From Paratinospora sagittata (Eukaryota > Streptophyta > Magnoliopsida > Ranunculales > Menispermaceae): DNA of 64,000 nucleotides. A program made the translations under genes and the position numbers. Every line of letters starts with the position of its first letter. The stretch's first letter is position 1. Under the pieces are notes generated by a model. That model saw only the letters and a program-made list of their open reading frames with translations, had not been told where the DNA came from and made no database searches. The stretch lies in contig CM069610.1 in NCBI GenBank assembly GCA_035771175.1, forward strand, positions 25,138,501 through 25,202,500, read 5' to 3'. Of this stretch, positions 46,219 to 59,400 are shown in pieces.

Positions 46219-49200
46219 TTCCAAGTTGGATTGAGCTTATTAAAGAGTTTTTTAAGAGAAGAAAGTAATGATTCTTGCATTTGTCAAAACAAGCTTCGAA
46301 TTGAATCAAAATTGCAATCTGTCTTGATGATAACGTCGTTGATCAGCAAGTTCTTCATTTTATCCCTTTTGTGGTTAGATTTGCAGAGGCTATCCATTGT
46401 TTTAACTTGTAACTATATGAAGTGGTCTCGGTAAGATAACACAACAAAAAAGAACACATCAAACAATAGCTTTAGAAGTCTACAAAGTTCAAGCTCGTAG
46501 AACGAAGACATATCTCATGCCTAATGCATTAGTTTGATCTTTGGCGTGTAGGGTAACCTCTCGATCAATCTCAGCACTAAAACTCTGAAAATTGCAAAGT
46601 CTTCAAAATCAATTCGATATAGTATTTTATTTTGAAAAAATGTTTTCCGGAAGGTTTTAATCATAATTTAATGAGTTTTGAATTATTTAAAATTTTTTAA
46701 TCTTATATCAATATGTTTTGAGTTAATGGAATGGTTCTTGAGTGTCAAAAAGATTAATTTTTCAAAAATAAGTCTATCCAACAGTTTGCCAAAATATTCC
46801 TGAAGGCACTAGCGCACTATCAGTGTTCATAGCACGCTGATAGGGTTGTATAATAAAACATTTGTTTTTCTGGAATATTGTCTATAGCGCGCTTTCTCCT
46901 TTGATAACTCGCTATAACTGTTGCCGTGATCTTTCCATTTTTAGTAAAATGGGCAATAGCGCGCTATAGGCCTCCATAACACGCTATCGGAATGTCCGTA
47001 AAACCCGAGCTCTCGGGTTTGTGTATATCGGCCTGCTATAGCCTGCTATCTGTCAATTGAGAACATGATACACAACCCAACAGGACGCTATTCACGTCTG
47101 GGAAAAAAATCTGATATTTCTAACGAGAAAAATGTGGGCACTTCTGCTTGCTCGATTTTTCTCTTCCTTACACAATTTCTCCAGATTATCTTAATTGAAA
47201 TATTCTCTACTAACACCTAGATGATTCCCATTGTCTCGCACGCCCAAAACAACTTTAGATTAAACAATGTTTTGAATAAAAATCATTTTGTACTCTCTTG
47301 CTCTTTAACCCGCAACTTCTAATTTTATAAAACACTCATTCTCTGATATTAAAAAATACAACACACACGAGTTTGGCAAGTTATATTGAGCTTTCTAAAG
47401 AGTTTTTCAAGAGAAGAAAGTAATGATTCTTGCATTTGTCAAAACAAGATTCGAATGGAATCAAAAGTGCAATCAGTCTTGATGATAACGTCGTTGATCA
47501 GCAAGTTCTTCATTTTATCCCTTTTGTGCTTAGATTTGCAGAGGCTATCCATTGTTTTAAGTTGTAAGTATATGAAGTGGTCTCGATAAGATAACACAAC
47601 AAAAAAGAACACATCAAAGAAGGGCTTTCGAAGTCTACAAAGATCAAGCTCGAAGAACGAAGACATATCTCATGCCTAATGCATTAGTTTGATCTTTGGT
47701 GTGTAGGGTAACCTCTCGATCAATCTCAGCACTAAAACTCTGAAATATGCAAAGTCTTCAAAATCACTTCGATATAGTATTTCATTTTGAAAAAATGTTT
47801 TCCGAAAGGTTTTAATCATAATTTCAATGAGTTTTGAATTACTTAAAAGTTTTTAATCTTATACAATATGTTTTGAGTTAATGGAATGGTTCTTGAGGGT
47901 CAAAAAGATTAATTTTTCAAAAATAAGGCTATCCAGCAATTTGCAAAAATTTTCCTGAAGGCACTAGCGCACTATCAGGGTTGATAGCACGCTGATAGGG
48001 TTTTACAATAAAACATTTGTTTTTCTAAAAAATTGTCTCTAGCGCGCTATCCCCTTTGATAGTTCGCTATAAAGCTGTTGTCGTTATCTTTCCATTTTTA
48101 GTAAAATGGGCAATAACGCGCTATAGGCCTCGATAACACGCTATGGGAAAGTCCGTAAAACTCGAGCTCTCGGGTTTGTGTATATTGACCTGCTATAGCC
48201 TGCTATCGGTCAATTGAGAACATGATACACAACCCAATAGCACACTATCCACGTCTCAGACAAAAATCTGATATTTCTAACGAGAAAAATGTGGGCACTT
48301 CTGCTTGCTCGATTTTTCTCTTCCTTACACAATTTCTCCGGGTTATCTTAATTGAAATATTCTCTACTAACATCTAGATGATTCCCATTGTCTCGCACGC
48401 CCAAAACAACTTTAGATTAAACAATGTTTTGAATTCAAATCGTTTTGTACTCTCTTGCTCTTTAACCCGCAACTTCTAATTTTATAAAACACTCATTCTC
48501 TGATATTAAAAAATACAACACACACGAGTTTTCCAAGTTGGATTGAGCTTATTAAAGAGTTTTTTAAGAGAAGAAAGTAATGATTCTTGCATTTGTCAAA
48601 ACAAGCTTCGATTAGAATCAAAATTGCAATCTGTCTTGATGATAACGTCGTTGATCAGCAAGTTCTTCATTTTATCCCTTTTGTGCTTAGATTTGCAGAG
48701 GCTATCCATTGTTTTAAGTTTTAAGTATATGAAGTGGTCTCGGTAAGATAACACAACAAAAAAGAACACATCAAACAATAGCTTTAGAAGTCTACAAAGA
48801 TCAAGCTCGTAGAACGAAGACATATCTCATGCCTAATGCATTAGTTTGATCTTTGGCGTGTAGGGTAACCTCTCTATCAATCTCAGCTCTAAAACTCTGA
48901 AAATTGCAAAGTCTTCAAAATCAATTCGATATAGTATTTTATTTTGAAAAAATGTTTTTCGGAAGGTTTTAATCATAATTTAATGAGTTTTGAATTATTT
49001 AAAATTTTTTAATCTTATATCAATATGTTTTGAGTTAATGGAATGGTTCTTAAGTGTCAAAAAGATTAATTTTTCAAAAATAAGTCTATCCAACAGTTTG
49101 CCAGAATTTTCCTGAAGGCACTAGCGCACTATCAGTGTTCATAGCACGCTGATAGGGTTTTATAATAAAACATTTGTTTTTCTAAAAAATTGTCTCTAGC

Positions 49201-50868
49201 GCGCTATCCCCTTTGATAGTTCGCTATAAAGCAGTTGTCGTTATCTTTCCATTTTTAGTAAAATGGGCAATAACGCGCTATAGGCCTCGATAACACGCTA
49301 TCGGAAAGTCTGTAAAACTCGAGCTCTCGGGTTTGTGTATATTGACCTGCTATAGCCTGCTATCTGTCAATTGAGAACATGATACACAACCCAATAGCAC
49401 GCTATCCGCGTCTGAGACAAAAATCTGATATTTCTAACGAGAAAAATGTGGGCACTTCTGCTAGCTCGATTTTTCTATTCCTTACACAATTTTTCCGGGT
49501 TATCTTAATTGAAATATTCTCTACTAACACCTAGATGATTCCGATTGTCTCGCATGCCCAAAAGAACTTTACATTAAACAATGTTTTGAATTCAAATCAT
49601 TTTGTACTCTCTTGCTCTTTACCCGCAGCTTCTAATTTTATAAAACACTCATTCTCTGGTTTTAAAAAATACAACACACACGATTTTTGCAAGTTAGATT
49701 GGGCTTTCCAAAGAGTTTTTCAAGAGAAAAAAGTAATGATTCTGGCATTTGTCAAAACAAGCCTCGAATAAAATCAAAATTGCAATCTGTCTTGATGATA
49801 ACGTCGTTGATCAGCAAGTTCTTCATTTTATCACTTTTGTGCTTAGATTTGCAGAGGTTATCCATTGTTTTAAGTTGTATGTATATGAAGTTGTCTCGGT
49901 AAGACAACAGAACAAAAAAGAACAAATCAATTGTCTTGCGTCAAGAACACATCAAACAATAGCTTTCGAAGTCTACAAAGATCAAGCTCGTCGAACGTAG
50001 ACATAACTTATGCCTAATGCATTAGTTTGATCTTTGGTGTGTAGGGTAACCTCTCGATCAATCTCAGCACTAAAACTCTGAAAATTGGAAAGTCTTCAAA
50101 ATCATTTCGATATAGTATTTCATTTTGAAAAAATGTTTTTCGAAAGGTTTTAATCATTATTTCAATGAGTTTTGAATTATTTAAAAGTTTTTAATCTTAT
50201 ATCAATATGTTTTGAGTTAATGGAATGGTTCTTGAGTGTCAAAATATTAATTTTTCAAAAATAAGTCTATCCAGTAGTTTGCCAAAATTTTCCTGAAGGC
50301 AGTAGCGGACTATCAGTGTTCATAGCACGCTGATAGGGTTCTATAATAAAACATTTGTTTTTCTGGAATATTGTCTATAGCGCGCTATCCCCTTTGATAA
50401 CTCGCTATAAAGCTGTTGCCGTGATCTTTCCATTTTTAGTAAAATGGGCAATAACGCGCTATAGGCCTCGATAACACGCTATCGGAAAGTCCGTAAAACT
50501 GGAGCTCTCGGGTTTGTGTATATCGACCTGATATGGCTTGCTATCTGTCAATTGAGAACATGATACACAACCCAACAGCACGCTATTCACGTCTGGGAAA
50601 AAAATCTTATATTTCTAACGAGAAAAATATGGGCACTGCTGCTTGCTCGATTTTTCTCTTCCTTACACAATTTCTCCAGGTTATCTTAATTGAAATATTC
50701 TCTACTAACACCTAGATGATTCCCATTGTCTCGCACGCCCAAAACAACTTTAGGTTAAACAATGTTTTGAATTCAAATCATTTTGTACTCTCTTGCTCTT
50801 TAACCCGCAACTTCTAATTTTATAAAACACTCATTCTCTGATATTAAAAAACACAACACACACGAGTT
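46219..50868. repeat. Array B four-unit HOR, copy 1 (4650 bp)
   Basis: Units 46219, 47374, 48531 (short) and 49687 (long). Shared diagnostics with the following copy, offset 4650 bp, are CTCGCTATAACTGTTGCC (46907 and 51557), CTCCATAACACG with GGAATGTCC (about 46972 and 51622) and AACAGGACGCTATTC (about 47079 and 51729). Several units carry the AAAAAGATTAA variant. The unit at 48531 has a mosaic dyad module. Confidence 0.8.
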
Positions 50869-52023
50869 TTCCAAGTTGGATTGAGCTTATTAAAGAGTTT
50901 TTTAAGAGAAGAAAGTAATGATTCTTGCATTTGTCAAAACAAGCTTCGAATAGAATCAAAATTGCAATCTGTCTTGATGATAACGTCGTTGATCAGCAAG
51001 TTCTTCATTTTATCCCTTTTGTGGTTAGATTTGCAGAGGCTATCCATTGTTTTAAGTTGTAAGTATATGAAGTGGTCTCGGTAAGATAACACAACAAAAA
51101 AGGACGCATCAAACAATAACTTTAGAAGTCTACAAAGATCAAGCTCGTAGAACGAAGACATATCTCATGCCTAATGCATTAGTTTGATCTTTGGCGTGTA
51201 GGGTAACCTCTCGATCAATCTCAGCACTAAAACTCTGAAAATTGCAAAGTCTTCAAAATCGATTCGATATAGTATTTTATTTTGAAAAAATGTTTTCCGG
51301 AAGGTTTTAATCATAATTTAATGAGTTTTGAATTATTTAAAATTTTTTAATCTTATATCAATATGTTTTGAGTTAATGGAATGGTTCTTGAGTGTCAAAA
51401 AGATTAAATTTTCAAAAATAAGTCTATCCAACAGTTTGCCAAAATTTTCCTGAAGGCACTAGCGCACTATCAGTGTTCATAGCACGCTGATACGGTTCTA
51501 TAATAAAACATTTGTTTTTCTGGAATATTGTCTATAGCGCGCTATCCCCTTTGATAACTCGCTATAACTGTTGCCGTGATCTTTCCATTTTTTGTAAAAT
51601 GGGCAATAGCGCGCTATAGGCCTCCATAACACGCTATCGGAATGTCCGTAAAACTCGAGCTCTCGGGTTTGTGTATATCGGCCTGCTCTAGCCTGCTATC
51701 TGTCAATTGAGAACATGATACACAACCCAACAGGACGCTATTCACGTCTTGGAAAAAAATCTGATATTTCTAACGAGAAAAATGTGGGCACTTCTGCTTG
51801 CTCGATTTTTCTCTTCCTTACACAATTTCTCCAGATTATCTTAATTGAAATTTTCTCTACTAACACCTTGATGATTCCCATTGTCTCGCACGCCCAAAAC
51901 AACTTTAGATTAAACAATGTTTTGAATTCAAATCATTTTGTACTCTCTTGCTCTTTAACCCGCAACTTCTAATTTTATAAAACACTCATTCTCTGATATT
52001 AAAAAATACAACACACACGAGTT

Positions 52024-52965
52024 TGGCAAGTTAGGTTGAGCTTTCTAAAGAGTTTTTCAAGAGAAGAAAGTAATGATTCTTGCATTTGTCAAAACAAGCT
52101 TCGAATGGAATCAAAATTGCAATCTGTCTTGATGATAACGTCGTTGATCAGCAAGTTCTTCATTTTATCCCTTTTGTGCTTAGATTTGCAGGGGCTATCC
52201 ATTGTTTTAAGTTGTAAGTATATGAAGTGGTCTCGGTAAGATAACACAACAAAAAAGAACACATAAAGTTTTGAATTACTTAAAAGTTTTTAATCTTATA
52301 CAATATGTTTTGAGTTAATGGAATGGTTCTTGAGGGTCAAAATATAAATTTTACAAAAATAAGGCTATCCAGCAATTTGCAAAAATTTTCCTGAAGGCAC
52401 TAGCGCACTATCAGGGTTGATAGCACGCTGATAGGGTTTTACAATAAAACATTTGTTTTTCTAAAAAATTGTCTCTAGCGCGCTATCCCCTTTGAGAGTT
52501 CGCTATAAAGCAGTTGTCGTTATCTTTCCATTTTTAGTAAAATGGGCAATAACGCACTATAGGCCTCGATAACACGCTATGGGAAAGTCCGTAAAACTCG
52601 AGCTCTCGGGTTTGTGTATATTGACCTGCTATAGCCTGCTATCTGTCAATTGAGAACATGATACACAACCCAATAGCACGCTATCCATGTCTGAGACAAA
52701 AATCTGATATTTCTAACGAGAAAAATGTGGGCACTTATGCTTGCTCGATTTCTCTATTCCTTACACAATTTTTCCAGGTTATCTTAATTGAAATATTCTC
52801 TACTAACACCTAGATGATTCCGATTGTCTCGCATGCCCAAAACAACTTTAGATTAAACAATGTTTTGAATTCAAATCATTTTGTACTCTCTTGCTCTTTA
52901 CCCGCAGCTTCTAATTTTATAAAACACTCATTCTCTGATTTTCAAAAATACAACACACATGATTT
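52024..52965. repeat. Truncated array B unit (942 bp)
   Basis: About 213 bp are missing at 52265. AAAAAAGAACACAT is followed directly by AAAGTTTTGAATTACT. Normal units have the hairpin region, the CTCGATCAATCTCAGC segment and the TTTCGAAAGG-type stretch between these points. The potential hairpin and the CTAATGCATTAG palindrome are therefore absent, while the dyad cluster is kept. Little homology exists at the breakpoint. Confidence 0.9.
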
Positions 52966-53655
52966 TTGCAAGTTAGATTGGGCTTTCCAAAGAGTTTTTC
53001 AAGAGGAGAAAGTAATGATTCTTGCATTTGTCAAAACAAGCTTCGAATAAAATCAAAATTGCAATCTGTCTTGATGATAACGTCGTTGATCAGCAAGTTC
53101 TTCATTTTATCCCTTTTGTGCTTAGATTTGCAGAGGTTATCCATTGTTTTAAGTTGTAGGTATATGAAGTTGTCTCGGTAAGATAACACAACAAAAAAGA
53201 ACAAATCAATTGTCTTGCATCAAGAACACATCAAACAATAGCTTTCGAAGTCTACAAAGATCAAGCTCGTAGAACGAAGACATAACTCATGCCTAATGCA
53301 TTAGTTTGATCTTTGGTGTGTAGGGTAACCTCTCGATCAATCTCAGCACTACAACTCTGAAAATTGCAAAGTCTTCAAAATCATTTCGATATTGTATTTC
53401 ATTTTGAAAAAATGTTTTTCGAAAGGTTTTAATCATTATTTCAATGAGTTTTGAATTATTTAAAAGTTTTTAATCTTATATCAATATGTTTTGAGTTAAT
53501 GGAATGGTTTTTGAGTATCAAAATATTAATTTTTCAAAAATAAGTCTATCCAGCAGTTTCCCAAAACTTTCCTGAAGGCACTAGCGCACTATCAGTGTTC
53601 ATAGCACGCTGATAGGGTTCTATAATAAAACATTTGTTTTTCTGGAATATTGTCT

Positions 53656-53667
53656 ATAACTCGCTAT
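53656..53667. other. Array B module lacking one dyad (20-bp deletion)
   Basis: Normal units read ATAGCGCGCTAT, then CCCCTTTG, then ATAACTCGCTAT. Here only ATAACTCGCTAT remains after TTGTCT. Exactly 20 bp, the start-to-start spacing of the dyad pair, are lost, and the unit (52966-54127) is 1162 bp instead of 1182. This is what exchange between the two dyads would leave. Confidence 0.85.
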
Positions 53668-54127
53668 AAAGCTGTTGCCGTGATCTTTCCATTTTTAGTA
53701 AAATGGGCAATAACGCGCTATAGGCCTCGATAACACGCTATCAAAAAGTCTGTAAAACTCGAGCTCTCGGGTTTGTGTATATCGACTTGTTATAGCCTGC
53801 TATCTGTCAATTGGAAACATGATACACAACCCAACAGCACGCTATTTACGTCTGGGAAAAAAATCTTATATTTCTAGCGAGAATAATGTGGGCACTTCTG
53901 CTTGCTCGATTTTTCTCTTCCTTACACAATTTCTCCAGGTTATCTTAATTGAAATATTCTCTACTAACACCTAGATGATTCCCATTGTCTCGCACGCCCA
54001 AAACAACTTTAGATTAAACAATGTTTTGAATTCAAATCGTTTTGTACTCTCTTGCTCTTTAACCCGCAACTTCTAATTTTATAAAACACTCATTCTCTGA
54101 TATTAAAAAATGCAACACACACGAGTT

Positions 54128-56466
54128 TTCCAAGTTGGATTGAGCTTATTAAAGAGTTTTTCAAGAGAAGAAAGTAATGATTCTTGCATTTGTCAAAACA
54201 AGCTTCGAATAGAATCAAATTTGCAATCTGTCTTGATGATAACGTCGTTGATCAGCAAGTTCTTCATTTTATCCCTTTTGTGCTTAGATTTGCAGAGGCT
54301 ATCCATTGTTTTAAGTTGTAACTATATGAAGTGGTCTCGGTAAGATAACACAACAAAAAAGAACACATCAAACAATAGCTTTAGAAGTCTACAAAGATCA
54401 AGCTCGTAGAACGAAGACATATCTCATGCCTAATGCATTAGTTTGATCTTTGGCGTGTAGGGTAACCTCTCGATCAATCTCAGCACTAAAACTCTGAAAA
54501 TTGCAAAGTCTTCAAAATCAATTCGATATAGCATTTTATTTTGAAAAAATGTTTTCCGTAAGGTTTTAATCATAATTTAATGAGTTTTGAATTATTTAAA
54601 AGTTTTTAATCTTATATCAATATGTTTTGAGTTAATGGAATGGTTCTTCAGTGTCAAAAAGATTAAATTTTCAAAAATAAGTCTATCCAACAGTTTGGCA
54701 AAATTTTCCTGAAGGCACTAGCGCACTATCAGTGTTCATAGCACGCTAATAAGGTTCTATAATAAAACATTTGTTTTTCTGGAATATTGTCTATAGCGCG
54801 CTATCCCCTTTGATAACTCGCTATAAAGTTGTTGCCGTGATCTTTCCATTTTTTGTAAAATGGGCAATAGCGCGCTATAGGCCTCCATAACATGCTATCG
54901 GAAAGTCCGTAAAACGCGAGCTCTCGGGTTTGTGTACATCGACCTGCTATAGCCTGCTATCTGTCAATTGAGAACATGGTAGACAACCCAACAGCACGCT
55001 ATTCACGTCTGGGAAAAAAATCTGATATTTCTAACGAGAAAAATGTGGGCACTTCTGCTTGCTCGATTTTTCTCTTCCTTACACAATTTCTCCAGGTTAT
55101 CTTAATTGAAATATTCTCTACTAACACCTAGATGATTCTCATTGTCTCGCACGCCCAAAACAACTTTAGGTTAAACAATGTTTTGAATTCAAATCATTTT
55201 GTAATCTCTTGCTCTTTAACCCGCAACTTCTAATTTTATAAAACACTCATTCTCTGATATTAAAAAATACAACACACACGAGTTTTGCAAGTTAGATTGA
55301 GCTTTCTAAAGAGTTTTTCAAGAGAAGAAAGTAATGATTCTTGCATTTGTCAAACCAAGCTTCGAATAGAATCAAAATTGCAATTTGCCTTGATGATAAC
55401 CTCGTTGATCAGCAAGTTCTTCATTTTATCCCTTTTGTGCTTAGATTTGCAGAGGCTATCCATTGTTTTAAGTTGTAAGTATATGAAGTGGTCTCGGTAA
55501 GATAACACAACAAAAAAGAACAAATCAATTGTCTTGCATCAAGAACACATCAAACAATAGCTTTCGAAGTCTACAAAGATCAAGCTCGTAGAACGAAGAC
55601 AAAACTCATGCCTAATGCATTAGTTTGATCATTGGTGTGTGGGGTAACCTCTCGATCAATCTCAGCACTAAAACTCTGAAAATTGCAAAGTCTTCAAAAT
55701 CACTTCGATATAGTATTTCATTTTAAAAAATTTTTTTCCGAAAGGTCTTAATCATAGTTTCAATGAGTTTTGAATTATTTAAAAGTTTCTAATCTTATAT
55801 CAATATGTTATGAGTTAATGGAATGGTTCTTGAGTGTCAAAATATTAATTTTTCAAAAATAAGTCTATCCAGCAGTTTGCCAAAATTTTCCTGAAGGAAC
55901 TAGCGCACTATCAGTGTTCATAGCACGTTGATAGGGTTCTAGAATAAAACACTTGTTTTTTTGGAATATTATCTATAGCGCGCTATCCCCTTTGATAACT
56001 CGCTATAAAGCTATTGCCATGATCTTTCCATTTTTAGTAAAATGGGCAATAGCGCGCTATAGGGCTTGACAACACGCTATCGGAAAGTCAGTAAAACTCG
56101 AGCTCTCAGGTTTGTGTATATCGACCTGCTATAGCCTGCTATCTGTCAAATGAGAACATGATACACAACCCAACAGCACGCTATTCACGTCTGGGAAAAA
56201 AATCTGATATTTCTAACGAGAAAAATGTGGGCACTTCTGCCTGCTCAATTTTTTTCTTCCTTACACAATTTCTCCAGGTTATCTTAATTGAAAGATTCTC
56301 TACTAACAACTAAATGATTCCCATTGTCTCGCACGCCCAAAACAACTTTAGATTAAACAATGTTTTGAATTCAAATCATTTTGTACTCACTTGCTCTTTA
56401 ACCCGCAACTTCTAATTTTATAAAACACTCATTCTCTGATATTAAAAAATACAACACACACGAGTT
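54128..56466. repeat. Array B, two units between homogenised blocks
   Basis: Unit 54128 (short) is related to 46219 and 50869 (CCAAGTTGGATTGAGC, AAAAAGATTAA). Unit 55285 (long) has private changes such as AATTTGCCTTG and TCATTGGTGTGTGGGG. Its end (ACTGAAAG-type GAAAGATTCTC and ACAACTAAATG at about 56291-56313) is already of the type found in the next block. Confidence 0.8.
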
Positions 56467-59400
56467 TTGCAAGTTAGATTGAGCTTTCTATAGAGTTTTT
56501 CAAGAGAAGAAAGTAATGATTCTTGCATTTCTCAAAACAAGCTTCGAATAGAATCAAAATTGCAATCTGTCTTGATGATAACGTCGTTGATCAGCAAGTT
56601 CTTCATTTTATCCCTTTTGTGCTTAGATTTGCAGATGCTATCCATTGTTTTAAGTTGTAAGTATATGAAGTGGTCTCGGTAAGATAACACAACGAAAAAG
56701 AACACATCAAACAATAGCTTTTGAAGTCTACAAAGATCAAGCTCGAAGAACGAAGACATATCTCATGCCTAATGCATTAGTTTGATCTTTGGTGTGTAGG
56801 ATAACCTCTCGATCAATCTCAGCACTAAAACTCTGAAAATTGCAAAGTCTTCAAAATCACTTCGATATAGTATTTCATTTGGAAAAAAATGTTTTTCGAA
56901 AGGTTTTAATCATAATTTCAATGAGTTTTGAATTATTTAAAAGTTTTTAATCTTATATCAATATGTTTTGAGTTAATGGAATGGTTCTTGAGTGTCAAAA
57001 TATTAATTTTTCAAAAATAAGTCTATCCTGCAGTTTGCCAAGATTTTCCTGAAGGCACTAGCGCACTATCAGTGTTCATAGCACGCTGATAGGGTTCTAT
57101 AATAAAACATTTGTTTTTCTGGAATATTGTCTATAGCGAGCTATCCCGTTTGATAACTCGCTATAAAGCTGTTGCCGTGATCTTTCCATTTTTAGTAAAA
57201 TGGGCAATAGCGCGCTATAGGCCTCGATAACACGCTATCGGAAAGTCCGTAAAACTCGACCTCTCGGGTTTGTGTATCGATACCTGCTATAGCCTGCTAT
57301 CTGTCAATTGAGAACATGATACACAACCCAACAGCACGCTATTCACGTCTGGGAAAAAAATCTGATATTTCTAACGAGAAAAATGTGGGCACTTCTGCCT
57401 GCTCGATCTTTCTCTTCCTTACACAATTCTCCAGGTTATCTTAATTGAAAGATTCTCTACTAACAACTAAATGATTCCCATTGTCTCGCACGCCCAAAAC
57501 AACTTTAGATTAAACAATGTTTTGAATTCAAATCATTTTGTACTCACTTGCTCTTTAACCCGCAACTTCTAATTTTATAAAACACTCATTCTCTGATATT
57601 AAAAAATACAACACACACGAGTTTTGCAAGTTAGATTGAGCTTTCTATAGAGTTTTTCAAGAGAAGAAAGTAATGATTCTTGCATTTCTCAAAACAAGCT
57701 TCGAATAGAATCAAAATTGCAATCTGTCTTGATGATAACGTCGTTGATCAGCAAGTTCTTCATTTTATCCCTTTTGTGCTTAGATTTGCAGATGCTATCC
57801 ATTGTTTTAAGTTGTAAGTATATGAAGTGGTCTCGGTAAGATAACACAACGAAAAAGAACACATCAAACAATAGCTTTTGAAGTCTACAAAGATCAAGCT
57901 CGAAGAACGAAGACATATCTCATGCCTAATGCATTAGTTTGATCTTTGGTGTGTAGGATAACCTCTCGATCAATCTCAGCACTAAAACTCTGAAAAATGC
58001 AAAGTCTTCAAAATCACTTCGATATAGTATTTCATTTTGAAAAAAATGTTTTTCGAAAGGTTTTAATCATAATTTCAATGAGTTTTGAATTATTTAAAAG
58101 TTTTTAATCTTATATCAATATGTTTTGAGTTAATGGAATGGTTCTTGAGTGTCAAAATATTAATTTTTCAAAAATAAGTCTATCCTGCAGTTTGCCAAGA
58201 TTTTCCTGAAGGCACTAGCGCACTCTCAGTGTTCATAGCACGCTAATAGGGTTCTATAATAAAACATTTGTTTTTCTGGAATATTGTCTATAACGCGCTA
58301 TCCCGTTTGATAACTCGCTATAAAGCTGTTGCCGTGATCTTTCCATTTTTAGTAAAATGGGCAATAGCGCGCTATAGGCCTCGATAACACGCTATCGGAA
58401 AGTCCGTAAAACTCGACCTCTCGGGTTTGTGTATCGATACCTGCTATAGCCTGCTATCTGTCAATTGAGAACATGATACACAACCCAACAGCACGCTATT
58501 CACGTCTGGGAAAAAAATCTGATATTTCTAACGAGAAAAATGTGGGCACTTCTGCCTGCTCGATCTTTCTCTTCCTTACACAATTCTCCAGGTTATCTTA
58601 ATTGAAAGATTCTCTACTAACAACTAAATGATTCCCATTGTCTCGCACGCCCAAAACAACTTTAGATTAAACAATGTTTTGAATTCAAATCATTTTGTAC
58701 TCACTTGCTCTTTAACCCGCAACTTCTAATTTTATAAAACACTCATTCTCTGATATTAAAAAATACAACACACACGAGTTTTGCAAGTTAGATTGAGCTT
58801 TCTATAGAGTTTTTCAAGAGAAGAAAGTAATGATTCTTGCATTTCTCAAAACAAGCTTCGAATAGAATCAAAATTGCAATCTGTCTTGATGATAACGTCG
58901 TTGATCAACAAGTTCTTCATTTTATCCCTTTTGTGCTTAGATTTGCAGATGCTATCCATTGTTTTAAGTTGTAAGTATATGAAGTGGTCTCGGTAAGATA
59001 ACACAACGAAAAAGAACACATCAAACAATAGCTTTTGAAGTCTACAAAGATCAAGCTCGAAGAACGAAGACATATCTCATGCCTAATGCATTAGTTTGAT
59101 CTTTGGTGTGTAGGATAACCTCTCGATCAATCTCAGCACTAAAACTCTGAAAATTGCAAAGTCTTCAAAATCACTTCGATATAGTATTTCATTTGGAAAA
59201 AAATGTTTTTCGAAAGGTTTTAATCATAATTTCAATGAGTTTTGAATTATTTAAAAGTTTTTAATCTTCTATCAATATGTTTTGAGTTAATGGAATGGTT
59301 CTTGAGTGTCAAAATATTAATTTTTCAAAAATAAGTCTATCCTGCAGTTTGCCAAGATTTTCCTGAAGGCACTAGCGCACTATCAGTGTTCATAGCACGC

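Larger units (their letters stand above)
50869..54127. repeat. Array B four-unit HOR, copy 2, damaged (3 units, 3259 bp)
   Basis: Unit 50869 corresponds to 46219. The shortened 52024 corresponds to 47374 on both sides of its deletion (TTGAATTACTTAAAAG, TTGAGGGTC and GGGTTTTACAATAAAAC are shared). Unit 52966 corresponds to 49687. A counterpart of 48531 is missing, so this copy has lost about one unit plus the 213-bp internal deletion. Confidence 0.75.
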
